Positions 1 through 8,461 of a DNA stretch of 64,000 nt are shown piece after piece. The position numbers were made by a program, and so were the translations under genes. The first letter of the stretch is position 1. Every line of letters begins with the position of its first letter. The DNA comes from Verrucosispora sp. WMMD573. Lineage in GTDB: Bacteria > Actinomycetota > Actinomycetes > Mycobacteriales > Micromonosporaceae. The notes beneath the pieces were generated by a model. The model did not search any database. It was not told the origin of the DNA and was given only the letters and a program-made list of their open reading frames with translations. Where the stretch lies: contig NZ_CP114901.1 of NCBI RefSeq assembly GCF_027497175.1, positions 496,001-560,000 on the forward strand, in the 5' to 3' direction.

Positions 1-1032
1 GGCCTGGCCGAGATCGCGTTCGCCGCCGGGTTCGGCAGCGTCCGGCAGTTCAACGACACCGTACGCGCGGTCTACGGCGCACCACCGTCGCAACTGCGAA
101 GCGGAAATGGCACGGCTGTCCGTGGTGCGGGCACGGTCACCCTGCGGCTGGCGTACCGGCCACCGCTGCACGCCGCCGCGCTGCTCGATTTCCTCGCCCG
201 GCGCACGCTGCCCGGCGTCGACGAGGTGGTCGACGGGGCGTACCGGCGGGGGTTGCGGCTGCCACACGGCCCCGGAGAGGCCACGCTCACTCCAGCGGTC
301 GGTCACGTGGCGGCGACGCTGCGCCTGACCGACCTGCGCGACCTGGCCCCCGCCGTGGCCCGCTGCCGACGGCTGCTCGACCTGGACGCGGATCCGGCCG
401 CCGTCGACCAGACGCTCGCCGCCGACCCCGCGCTGGCCGCGACGGTGGCGGCCGAGCCTGGGGTACGCGTCCCCCGCGCGGTGGACGGCTTCGAGATGGC
501 CGTCCGCGCCATCGCCACCCAGCAGGTTTCCCTGGCCTCCGCCCGCACCACCCTCACCCACCTGCTCACCCACCCGGGTGCAGTTGATCAAGAAATTCTG
601 GCCACGGCGAGCGCTTCCGGCCGGCGCAATGCTCTCGGTCAACAGGATGGGGCGCTGCGCGGGTTCGCGACCGCGGAGGAGGTGCTGAGGGTGCCGGATT
701 CGGGGTTCCGGATGCCGGTGGGGCGGCGCGAAACGATCCGGGCGGTGGCTCGGGCGGTCGCAGCCGGTGAGCTTGACCTGGAGTCGGGTGGCGACCGGGA
801 GGAGACGGTGCGGCGGTTGACCGCGATTCCTGGTGTCGGCGCCTGGACCGCGGGCTATCTGGCTATGCGCGCGCTCGGCGACCCCGACGCGTTCCTCCCC
901 ACCGACCTCGCGCTACGTCGGGGCGCCGCCGCCCTCGGCCTCACCGACAACCCCAAGATCCTCGACGAGTACGCCGTCCGCTGGCGCCCCTGGCGGTCGT
1001 ATGCCGTGATCCGTCTCTGGCGATCGGCGTGA
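1..1032 (+). CDS. alkA: AraC-type/AlkA DNA-3-methyladenine glycosylase fusion, 5' end missing
   Basis: The open frame runs in from the window edge, so the N-terminus lies outside; 343 residues are visible. Residues 1-33 are the end of an AraC-family helix-turn-helix (LAEIAFAAGFGSVRQFN, then the typical Tyr-Gly-x-x-Pro end). An AlkA N-terminal domain follows (about 45-115), then an HhH-GPD glycosylase domain. The hairpin motif LTAIPGVGAWTAGYLAM is at about 273-289 and the likely catalytic Asp is D302 in FLPTDLALRRG. By family knowledge this architecture (Ada/AdaA part plus AlkA) senses alkylation damage and excises N3-alkylpurines. It sits 92 bp upstream of ogt and probably forms a repair unit with it. 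Residues 195-215 are more AT-rich than the rest and are not a usual AlkA segment. Confidence 0.9.
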   Translation, partial: GLAEIAFAAGFGSVRQFNDTVRAVYGAPPSQLRSGNGTAVRGAGTVTLRLAYRPPLHAAALLDFLARRTLPGVDEVVDGAYRRGLRLPHGPGEATLTPAVGHVAATLRLTDLRDLAPAVARCRRLLDLDADPAAVDQTLAADPALAATVAAEPGVRVPRAVDGFEMAVRAIATQQVSLASARTTLTHLLTHPGAVDQEILATASASGRRNALGQQDGALRGFATAEEVLRVPDSGFRMPVGRRETIRAVARAVAAGELDLESGGDREETVRRLTAIPGVGAWTAGYLAMRALGDPDAFLPTDLALRRGAAALGLTDNPKILDEYAVRWRPWRSYAVIRLWRSA

Positions 1033-1123
1033 GCCCGGCCGCCGGCTCCACCCGAATCCAACCGCCCGGCCCAGCCTCGGGTTTCCCGGGCAGGCCAGCA
1101 TCGATCCAACCCTGGAGAGCCGC

Positions 1124-1648
1124 ATGAGCAGTACGAACACCACGAGCAGCATGATCGACAGCACCGTCATCGACACCCCCGCCGGGCCGTTCACCGTTCT
1201 CGTCGGCCCGGACGGCGCGGTACGGGCGTCCGGGTTCACTCCGGACCCGGCGAACCTGCTGCCGCTTGTGCACCCCAGCCTGCGCGGTCAGCCTCGACAC
1301 CGGCCGGACCTCGGTCAGGTCACCGCAGCCGTCACCGACTACCTCGACGGCAACCTGACCGCGATCGACGACGTCCCGGTCGAACAACACACCGGCGGGG
1401 CGTTCATGGCTCATGCCTGGCAGGTGCTGCGCGACGTCAAACCGGGCGCACCGGTCACCTACACCGGGTACGCCGCCCTGGCCGGCCGCCCCACCGCGGT
1501 ACGCGCCGCCGCGGCGGCCTGCGCCCGCAATGCCGCCGCGCTGTTCGTCCCCTGCCACCGGGTGTTGCGTACCGACGGCACGCTCGGCGGCTACCGCTGG
1601 GGGCTGCCGGTGAAACGCTGGCTCCTCGACCACGAGCGACTCGGCTAG
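1124..1648 (+). CDS. ogt: Methylated-DNA-[protein]-cysteine S-methyltransferase
   Basis: This 174-aa protein transfers methyl groups from O6-methylguanine to its own cysteine and is used once. The active-site motif PCHRVLR is present, with acceptor Cys144, and the DNA-binding helix-turn-helix lies just before it (GTPVTYTGYAALAGRP-like region at 107-122). The N-terminal half is the usual RNase H-like fold of Ogt proteins. The ATG follows a GGAGAG Shine-Dalgarno by five bases. It is directly downstream of the AlkA fusion, so the pair covers N- and O-alkyl damage. No terminator is obvious after it. Confidence 0.93.
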   Translation: MSSTNTTSSMIDSTVIDTPAGPFTVLVGPDGAVRASGFTPDPANLLPLVHPSLRGQPRHRPDLGQVTAAVTDYLDGNLTAIDDVPVEQHTGGAFMAHAWQVLRDVKPGAPVTYTGYAALAGRPTAVRAAAAACARNAAALFVPCHRVLRTDGTLGGYRWGLPVKRWLLDHERLG

Positions 1649-1728
1649 CAACACACAATCGGTAACCATCACGGTGTGCAACGGCACTCGCCGGTCGCTC
1701 GCCGACCAGAGAGTGCCCACCCGCACGC

Positions 1729-1851
1729 TTTGCTCTGCTTCACTCCACGCAACAGGCCACTGAGTAGCGGTAATGCGTCAACAGCGCTTCGATGACGGAG
1801 GCGCCGCCCGTTGCGGAGGGTATCCGTTGCGTGGGTTGAAGCAGAGCAAAG
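1729..1851. repeat. 26-bp inverted repeat with 71-bp spacer
   Basis: The arms are 1729-1754 (CTTTGCTCTGCTTCA, then CTCCACGCAAC) and 1826-1851 (its reverse complement apart from two mismatches). The spacer is 71 bp. The arms are far less GC-rich than the surroundings. This looks like a MITE-like or palindromic dispersed element, but no target duplication was recognised. Confidence 0.65.
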
Positions 1852-2054
1852 GGGGTGGGGAGTGGTTGGGCGGTGGACCGTGACGCACACGCAGCGTCAG
1901 GAACCAGCCGGAGAACGGCGGTGGGCCGCGGGACCACAAGCAGCGGAGCAACGGCAAGGTGGAGGGGCAGTACGGCGAACGGCGGCACGACGGAGGGCGG
2001 CGGCGACGGCCCAGCTGACAGCAAACCGACACCGGCGTCGCCGCCAGATGCGGC

Positions 2055-2060
2055 TACCGT
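2055..2060 (+). promoter_or_regulatory. -10 box TACCGT for a leaderless mRNA
   Basis: TACCGT ends six bases before the GTG at 2067, which places the transcription start at or next to the start codon. There is no Shine-Dalgarno in this gap. Confidence 0.5.
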
Positions 2061-2066
2061 CGGGTA

Positions 2067-3869
2067 GTGGCTGCGGGGAGCGGCGGCGGCCCGGCCGACC
2101 GGGGCCAGATTCGCCGACATCCCCTGCGCAACCTCTGGCGACTGCGCCGTTACCTGCGCCCACACGCCCTCGAGTTCGGGTGGCTGATGCTCGCCGGGCT
2201 CGCCGCCACGGGTGCCGGCATCGCCGTACCCCTGGTGGCGCAACGGGTGGTCGACGGGCCGGTGGCCCGGCGTGACCTGACCGGTCTGTTCCTGCTGGCC
2301 GGGCTGGCACTGCTGCTCGGCCTGGCCGAAGCCCTGCTGATCTTCGTTCGTCGGTGGGTGCAGTCATCGTCCTCGGTGGCGATGGAGGCGGCCATCCGCA
2401 CCGATGTCTACGCCCACCTGCAACGGCTGTCGGCCAGTTTCCATGACCGGTGGCCGTCCGGCCAACTCCTCTCCCGGATCACCAGCGACCTGTCGGTGCT
2501 GCGCCGGTTTCTCTCCTTCGGCCTGTTCTTCCTCGTGCTCAACCTGGTCACCTACCTGGTCGTGGTGGTGCTGCTGATCCGGCTGCACCCCGCACTGGGG
2601 CTGCTGGTGGCCGCCAGCGCGGCGCCGCTGTTCCTGATCGCCCGCCGTTTCGGCCGGCACTATCACGTCGCGTCCCGCCGCATGCAGGACCAGCAGGGCG
2701 ACGTGGCCACCTTGGTCGAGGAGACCGCGCAGGGCCTACGCACGATGAAGGCGTACGGGCGGGGGCCGCAATTGGTCGCTCGGTTCGCAGCCGGCACCGA
2801 GGCGCTGCATGACACCGGGATCGGCAAGGGACGGCTGCTCGCCCGCACCTCCGCGCTGCTCGATCTGGTGCCGAACCTGACTCTGGGCACCGTCCTGGTG
2901 GCCGGGGCCGCCGCCGTCGCCGGCGGACGACTCACCGTGGGCCAGCTCGTGGCCTTCGTCAACCTCCAGCTGATGCTGATCTGGCCGGTGCAGTCGCTGG
3001 GCTGGATCATCGCCAACGGGCAGGAGGCGGCCACCGCCGCGGACCGGATCCAGGAGGTGCTGGACACCCGGCCGGCCATCGTGGACCGTCCGGTCGCCAT
3101 CGCCCTGGCGCGCTCGACGGTGCGCGGTCGGCTCCGCTTCGAGGGGGTGGGCTTCCACTATCCGGCAAGCGCGGTCCCGGTACTGCGCGGCCTCGATCTC
3201 ACCGTCGAGCCCGGCGAGACCGTGGCCGTGGTCGGTGCCACCGGCAGCGGCAAGAGCACCCTGTTGTCCCTGGTGCCGCGACTGCACGACGTCAGCGCCG
3301 GCCGCATCACCCTCGACGGGCACGACCTGCGCGACCTGCGGCTGGCTTCGCTGCGCGGCCTGGTCGGGTTCGCCTTCGAGGAGCCGACGCTGTTCTCCAT
3401 GTCGGTGTGGGAAAACCTCACCCTGGGCCGAGCCGACGCCGGCGAGGACGAGGTCCGGGCCGCGCTGACGCTGGCCCAGGCCGAGTTCGCGTACGACCTG
3501 CCGTGGGGATTGCGTACCCGGCTCGGGGAGCAGGGCCTGTCGCTCTCCGGCGGCCAGCGGCAACGACTCGCCCTGGCCCGGGCGGTGCTGATCCGCCCGG
3601 CCGTGCTCGTGCTCGACGACCCGCTCTCCGCGCTCGACGTGCACACCGAGGCGCTTGTGGAGTCGGCGCTCAAGCGGGTGCTGCGCGACACCACCGCGCT
3701 GCTGGTGGTGCACCGCCCGTCCACCATCGCCCTGGCCGATCGGGTGGCGTTGCTGGAGCACGGCCGGATCACCGCCGTCGGCACCCATGCCGAGCTGCTC
3801 GCCAGTGTGCCCGCGTATCGTGGGCTGCTCTCCGCCGAGCCGGGCGGCTCTCCCCTGGTGCTCTCGTGA
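2067..3869 (+). CDS. ABC exporter half-transporter, subunit with degenerate Walker B
   Basis: This 600-aa protein has an N-terminal six-helix exporter domain (about 30-320) and a C-terminal ATPase domain. Walker A is VGATGSGKST (about 389-398), the signature is LSLSGGQRQR (about 491) and Walker B is VLVLDDPLSALD. The catalytic glutamate after Walker B is therefore Asp, while the H-loop His is kept (VVHRPS). It overlaps the next gene by GTGA, so the two are co-translated as a heterodimer. The family includes BmrCD-like multidrug and lipid exporters; the substrate cannot be told. The GTG start is chosen because of the -10 box six bases upstream. Confidence 0.9.
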   Translation: MAAGSGGGPADRGQIRRHPLRNLWRLRRYLRPHALEFGWLMLAGLAATGAGIAVPLVAQRVVDGPVARRDLTGLFLLAGLALLLGLAEALLIFVRRWVQSSSSVAMEAAIRTDVYAHLQRLSASFHDRWPSGQLLSRITSDLSVLRRFLSFGLFFLVLNLVTYLVVVVLLIRLHPALGLLVAASAAPLFLIARRFGRHYHVASRRMQDQQGDVATLVEETAQGLRTMKAYGRGPQLVARFAAGTEALHDTGIGKGRLLARTSALLDLVPNLTLGTVLVAGAAAVAGGRLTVGQLVAFVNLQLMLIWPVQSLGWIIANGQEAATAADRIQEVLDTRPAIVDRPVAIALARSTVRGRLRFEGVGFHYPASAVPVLRGLDLTVEPGETVAVVGATGSGKSTLLSLVPRLHDVSAGRITLDGHDLRDLRLASLRGLVGFAFEEPTLFSMSVWENLTLGRADAGEDEVRAALTLAQAEFAYDLPWGLRTRLGEQGLSLSGGQRQRLALARAVLIRPAVLVLDDPLSALDVHTEALVESALKRVLRDTTALLVVHRPSTIALADRVALLEHGRITAVGTHAELLASVPAYRGLLSAEPGGSPLVLS

Positions 3870-5743
3870 CCGCCGCGTCGGCCGTGCCGGACCCACCGCC
3901 CGAGGCGGACCCGGCCCACTGGCGGGGGGTGGCGCCCGACCCGAACGCCGACCGCAGCCTCGCCGAGGACACGGATCCGGCGGCGGTGGCCCGGCTGCGC
4001 GCCCGCAGCCGGGCGCTGCTGGCGGACGTGCTGCGCCCGCACCGGGCCCGGCTGGGCACCGCGGTCGCGCTGCTGTTGACCCAGAACGCCGCGGCCATGT
4101 CCGGGCCGTACCTGGTCATGCTCGGCATCGACCGGGCGATCGAGCCGCTCCGGGCGGGCGAGCCCGGCCCGCTGATCACCGTGGCCGTCTCGTTCGCCGC
4201 CGCGGCCGGCATCGAGTACGCGGCCCGGCGTGGCTTCCTCAGCGTCTCCGCCCGCATCGGCCAGGCTGTCCTGCTCGACCTGCGCCGCCGGGTGTACGCG
4301 CACTTCCTGCACCTGCCGGTGGCGTTCCACGAGCGCTACACGTCGGGGCGGATGATCTCGCGCCTGACCAGCGACATCGACTCGATCGCCGAGCTGGTCG
4401 ACGGGGGTGTCGAGAGCCTGGTGATGGCCGCCCTGACGATCGTCTCGGTGGCCGGCATCCTGCTCTGGCTGGACCTGCCGCTGGCCTCGGTGACCCTGCT
4501 CGCCTTCCCCCTGTTGTTCTGGCTGTCCCGTTGGTTCGCCCGTGCCTCGGCCTCCGCGTATCGGCGTACCCGGGAGGCGATGGCACTGGTGATCGTCCAT
4601 TTCGTCGAGTCGATGCGGGGTATCCGAACGGTCCAGGCGTATCGCCGGCAGGCGCGCAACCAGCACATCTTCGACTCGGTCAACGACGACTACCGTCGGT
4701 CCAGCCGGCACGCCTTCCATCTGATCGCGACGTACTCGCCGGGCATCAAACTGATCGGCAACGTCACGGTCGCGGTGGTGCTCTGCTATGGCGGCGCGCG
4801 GGTGCTGGGCGGCGACACCGGGGTCGGTGTGCTCGCGGCCTTCCTGCTCTATCTGCGCCGGTTCTTCGAACCGATGCAGGAGCTGAGCCAGTTCTACAAC
4901 TCGCTCCAGTCGGCGACCGCAGCGCTGGAGAAGCTCGCCGGGGTGCTCGACGAACGGCCCTCGGTGGCCGAACCGACCCGGCCCGTACCGCTGCCCGACG
5001 GCCCGGCGCGCGGCGCGGTCCGCTTCCACGCGGTGTCGTTCGGGTACCGCCCGGACTCCCCGATCCTCACCGGGCTGGACCTCACCATCCCCGCCGGGCA
5101 GACCGTGGCCCTCATCGGGCCGACCGGCGCCGGCAAGTCCACAGTCGCCAAGCTGCTCGCCCGGTTCCACGACCCGGACACCGGCACGGTCACCCTCGGC
5201 GGTGTGGACCTGCGCGCGGTGGCCGACGCGGAGCTGCGCCGGGCGATGGTGCTGGTCACCCAGGAGACCCACCTGTACGGCGGCACCGTCGCGGACAACA
5301 TCCGGTTCGGTCGCCCGGACGCCGACGACGAGGCCGTCGAGGCCGCCGCCCGAGCGATCGGCGCCCACGACTTCATCTCGGCGCTGCCCGACGGGTACGC
5401 CACCCAGGTACACCGCCGCGGCGGCCGACTCTCCGCCGGGCAGCGGCAGTTGGTCGCCTTCGCCCGGGCGTTCCTGGCCGACCCGGCGGTGCTGATCCTG
5501 GACGAGGCCACCTCGTCGCTGGACGTGCCGACCGAACGTCTGGTGCAGCACGCGCTCGGCAGCATCCTGCGAGACCGGACCGCGCTGGTGATCGCGCACC
5601 GGCTCTCGACGGTGGAGACCGCCGACCGGGTCCTGGTCCTCGACCGGGGCCGGATCGTCGAGGACGGGCCGCCGGCCGAGCTCATCGTCGGCGGGGGCCG
5701 GTACGCCGACCTGCACCGCCAGTGGCGCGACTCGCTGCTCTGA
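3866..5743 (+). CDS. ABC exporter half-transporter, partner subunit
   Basis: This 625-aa partner has transmembrane helices at about 50-340 and an ATPase domain at about 385-615. Walker A is IGPTGAGKST (about 415-424), Walker B is ILDEATSSLD with the canonical Glu, and the H-loop is IAHRLST. Its signature reads RLSAGQRQL instead of LSGGQ. In the heterodimer this altered signature faces the Asp-type Walker B of the first subunit, so one ATP site is degenerate and one is consensus. The GTG start overlaps the upstream stop by four bases; longer in-frame starts lie inside the first gene and are rejected. Confidence 0.9.
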   Translation: MTAASAVPDPPPEADPAHWRGVAPDPNADRSLAEDTDPAAVARLRARSRALLADVLRPHRARLGTAVALLLTQNAAAMSGPYLVMLGIDRAIEPLRAGEPGPLITVAVSFAAAAGIEYAARRGFLSVSARIGQAVLLDLRRRVYAHFLHLPVAFHERYTSGRMISRLTSDIDSIAELVDGGVESLVMAALTIVSVAGILLWLDLPLASVTLLAFPLLFWLSRWFARASASAYRRTREAMALVIVHFVESMRGIRTVQAYRRQARNQHIFDSVNDDYRRSSRHAFHLIATYSPGIKLIGNVTVAVVLCYGGARVLGGDTGVGVLAAFLLYLRRFFEPMQELSQFYNSLQSATAALEKLAGVLDERPSVAEPTRPVPLPDGPARGAVRFHAVSFGYRPDSPILTGLDLTIPAGQTVALIGPTGAGKSTVAKLLARFHDPDTGTVTLGGVDLRAVADAELRRAMVLVTQETHLYGGTVADNIRFGRPDADDEAVEAAARAIGAHDFISALPDGYATQVHRRGGRLSAGQRQLVAFARAFLADPAVLILDEATSSLDVPTERLVQHALGSILRDRTALVIAHRLSTVETADRVLVLDRGRIVEDGPPAELIVGGGRYADLHRQWRDSLL

Positions 5744-5788
5744 TCCGTTGGTGATCAGTAATGGCGTGCCCACCACGGTCCCGGTGCC

Positions 5789-5794
5789 TACGAT
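5789..5794 (+). promoter_or_regulatory. -10 box TACGAT for leaderless valS
   Basis: TACGAT lies six bases before the ATG at 5801, the spacing expected when the A of ATG is +1. Confidence 0.5.
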
Positions 5795-5800
5795 CTACGG

Positions 5801-8365
5801 ATGACCGATACGGCGAGGACGGCCCGCACCGGCGTCCCCGAGCGTCCGCAGCTGGACGGGCTCGAGGAGACCTGGTCGCGCCGCTGGCAGGAGGAGGGCA
5901 CGTACGCGTTCGACCGCAGCAAGGAGCGGTCGGACGTATACGCGATCGACACCCCGCCGCCGACCGTATCCGGCGAGCTGCACATGGGGCACGTCTTCTC
6001 GTACACGCACACCGACCTGATCGCCCGGTTTCAGCGGATGCGCGGCCGGACGGTCTTCTACCCGATCGGCTGGGACGACAACGGCCTGCCCACCGAGCGC
6101 CGGGTGCAGAACGTGTACGGGGTGCGCTGTGAACCCTCGCTGCCGTACGACCCGGACTGGGCACCGCCGAGCGCCCCCGTGGACGACGCCGCCCGGAAGC
6201 ATCCGACCCCGATCTCCCGGCGCAACTTCATCGAGTTGTGCGAGCGGCTGACCGTCGCGGACGAGCAGGTCTTCGAGGCGCTGTGGCGGCGGCTCGGCCT
6301 GTCGGTGGACTGGTCGTCGATGTACACCACCATCGGACGGGTGGCCCGGGCCACCTCCCAGCGGGCGTTCCTGCGCAACCTGGCGCGGGGCGAGGCGTAC
6401 CAGGCCGAGGCGCCGACCCTGTGGGACGTCGGTTTCGCCACCGCCGTGGCCCAGGCCGAACTGGAGGACCGGGAACGCCCGGGCGCGTACCACAGGCTGC
6501 GCTTCCACGCGCCCGGCGGGCGGGCGGTGCTGATCGACACCACCCGACCGGAGCTGCTGCCGGCCTGCGTCGCGCTGGTCTGCCACCCCGACGACGAGCG
6601 GTACGCGGACCTGGTCGGCACGACAGTGCGTACCCCCGTGTTCGGGGTGGAGGTGCCGGTGCGCGCGCACCCGCTGGCCGACCCGGCCAAGGGCACCGGC
6701 ATCGCGATGGTCTGCACCTTCGGTGACCTGACCGACGTGACGTGGTGGCGGGAACTGGCCCTGGACACCCGGGTGGTCGTCGGCCGGGACGGCCGGCTGT
6801 TGCCGGAGCCACCGGCCGGGGTGCCCGCGCAGCCGTACGCGGCGCTGGCCGGGCAGCCGGTGAACGGGGCCCGACGGGCGATCGTGGAGCAGCTGACCGA
6901 GGCGGATGACCTGGTCGGCGAGCCGCGTCCGATCAGCCACCCGGTGAAGTTCTACGAGCGGGGCGACCGGCCCCTGGAGATCGTCTCGACCCGGCAGTGG
7001 TATCTGCGCAACGGTGGCCGCGACACCGGGCTGCGGGAGGAACTGCTGGCCCGCGGGCGGGAGTTGCGCTGGGTGCCGGAACACATGCGGCACCGCTACG
7101 AGCACTGGGTCGGCGGCCTGACCGGCGACTGGCTGGTGAGCCGGCAGCGCTACTTCGGGGTGCCGGTGCCGGTGTGGTACCGGCTCGACGACGCTGGCGA
7201 ACCGGACTGGACCCAGCCTCTCACGCCGGCGGAGTCCGCGCTGCCGATCGACCCATCCGGGGACTGCCCGCCGGGGTACGACGAGTCGCAGCGCGGGGTG
7301 CCGGGCGGCTTCGTCGGCGACCCGGACGTGCTGGACACCTGGGCCACCTCGTCGTTGACCCCGCAGATCGTCGGCGGCTGGGAACGGGACCCGGATCTGT
7401 ACCGCCGCGTCTTCCCGATGGACCTGCGCCCGCAGGGGCACGACATCATCCGCACCTGGCTGTTCGCCACAGTGGTCCGGTCGCATCTGGAGCACGGCGT
7501 GCTGCCCTGGCAGACGGCGGAGCTGTCCGGCTGGATCCTCGATCCCGATCGCAAGAAGATGTCGAAGTCCAAGGGGAACGTGGTGACCCCGATGGCGTTG
7601 CTGGAGCAGCACGGCTCGGACGCGGTGCGGTACTGGGCGGCCAGCGGCAAGCCCGGCACGGACCTGGCCTTCGACCCGGCTCAGATCCGGATCGGCCGGC
7701 GGTTGGCCACCAAGCTGCTCAACGCGTCGAAGTTCGCGCTCGGGCTGGGCGCCGCCGACGCGTTGCGCGCCCCGGCCACCGAGCCACTCGACCGGGCCAT
7801 GCTCGCCGAACTGTCCGGGGTGGTGGCCACTGCGACAACGGCGTTCGAGGGGTACGACCACACGGCCGCGCTACAGGCCACCGAGTCGTTCTTCTGGCGG
7901 TTCTGCGACGACTACATCGAGTTGGTGAAGGAGCGCGCCTACGGCAGCGGGGCCGGCGCGGACTCGGCCCGGGCGGCGCTGGCCACCGCGTTGTCGGTGC
8001 AGCTACGGCTCTTCGCCCCGGTGCTGCCGTACGCGACCGAGGAGGTCTGGTCGTGGTGGCGGTACGGTTCGGTGCATCGCGCGCCGTGGCCGACCACGTA
8101 CGAGGTGGGCCGGGCGATCCAGGGCGACGGAGATCCGCACCTGCTGCGGCTCGCCGCCGACGCCCTGGGGCAGGTCCGCCGGGCCAAGTCCGAGCGGAAG
8201 CTGTCGATGAAGGCGGAGGTGCCGCTGGCCGAGGCGCTCGGTCCGGCCGCGCTGCTCGACCAGCTCACGTTGGTCATCGACGACCTGCGCGCCGCCGGCC
8301 GCATCGGCAAGCTCGACCTGCTCCCCGACCGCACCCCCGAACTCGTCATCGCCTGCGCCTTCTGA
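5801..8365 (+). CDS. valS: Valyl-tRNA synthetase, short form
   Basis: This class I synthetase of 854 aa charges tRNA-Val. The HIGH-type motif is HMGH (61-64) after DTPPPTVSGEL, and the second signature is KMSKSKGN (about 586-593). The editing domain lies between them and the anticodon-binding domain follows. The protein ends soon after that domain (AGRIGKLDLLPD... ACAF) and lacks the C-terminal coiled-coil arm of standard bacterial ValS. Motifs such as DTWATSSLTPQI resemble the archaeal/rickettsial-type enzyme, as far as I recall that family. It may be the only ValS or a second copy; the window cannot tell. Confidence 0.92.
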   Translation: MTDTARTARTGVPERPQLDGLEETWSRRWQEEGTYAFDRSKERSDVYAIDTPPPTVSGELHMGHVFSYTHTDLIARFQRMRGRTVFYPIGWDDNGLPTERRVQNVYGVRCEPSLPYDPDWAPPSAPVDDAARKHPTPISRRNFIELCERLTVADEQVFEALWRRLGLSVDWSSMYTTIGRVARATSQRAFLRNLARGEAYQAEAPTLWDVGFATAVAQAELEDRERPGAYHRLRFHAPGGRAVLIDTTRPELLPACVALVCHPDDERYADLVGTTVRTPVFGVEVPVRAHPLADPAKGTGIAMVCTFGDLTDVTWWRELALDTRVVVGRDGRLLPEPPAGVPAQPYAALAGQPVNGARRAIVEQLTEADDLVGEPRPISHPVKFYERGDRPLEIVSTRQWYLRNGGRDTGLREELLARGRELRWVPEHMRHRYEHWVGGLTGDWLVSRQRYFGVPVPVWYRLDDAGEPDWTQPLTPAESALPIDPSGDCPPGYDESQRGVPGGFVGDPDVLDTWATSSLTPQIVGGWERDPDLYRRVFPMDLRPQGHDIIRTWLFATVVRSHLEHGVLPWQTAELSGWILDPDRKKMSKSKGNVVTPMALLEQHGSDAVRYWAASGKPGTDLAFDPAQIRIGRRLATKLLNASKFALGLGAADALRAPATEPLDRAMLAELSGVVATATTAFEGYDHTAALQATESFFWRFCDDYIELVKERAYGSGAGADSARAALATALSVQLRLFAPVLPYATEEVWSWWRYGSVHRAPWPTTYEVGRAIQGDGDPHLLRLAADALGQVRRAKSERKLSMKAEVPLAEALGPAALLDQLTLVIDDLRAAGRIGKLDLLPDRTPELVIACAF

Positions 8366-8407
8366 GGATGCCGCGCAACATCGGGGGAAGTGTCGCCTCA
8401 ACAGCCG

Positions 8408-8442
8408 GGGAGGCAGCACTTCCCCCGAAAGTGCTGCCTCCC
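8408..8442. terminator. Bidirectional hairpin between convergent genes
   Basis: The 14-bp perfect arms are 8408-8421 and 8429-8442 with a 7-nt loop. It lies between the end of valS and the end of the ABC-2 operon. There is no T-tract on either side. Confidence 0.75.
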
Positions 8443-8461
8443 GACACCCCCCTGAAGGTGG

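Larger units (their letters stand above)
1649..2066. other. 418-bp intergenic region with a large inverted repeat
   Basis: No convincing gene lies here; the ORFs that cross it have arginine/proline-rich shadow composition. The region holds the 26-bp inverted repeat listed separately and, at its right end, the leaderless promoter of the ABC exporter. Confidence 0.6.

Noticed and set aside
1740..2243. 167-codon minus-strand frame in the ogt-ABC gap
   Set aside because: It crosses the inverted repeat and the start of the ABC gene, has low-complexity residues and no Shine-Dalgarno or promoter.
3158..5776. 872-codon minus-strand open frame opposite the ABC exporter
   Set aside because: Its Arg/Gly/Val/His-rich translation is the usual antisense shadow of high-GC genes, and the plus strand encodes clear ABC motifs throughout.
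5795..7861. 688-codon minus-strand open frame opposite valS
   Set aside because: Shadow composition and no domain; the plus strand has HIGH and KMSKS motifs in full context.
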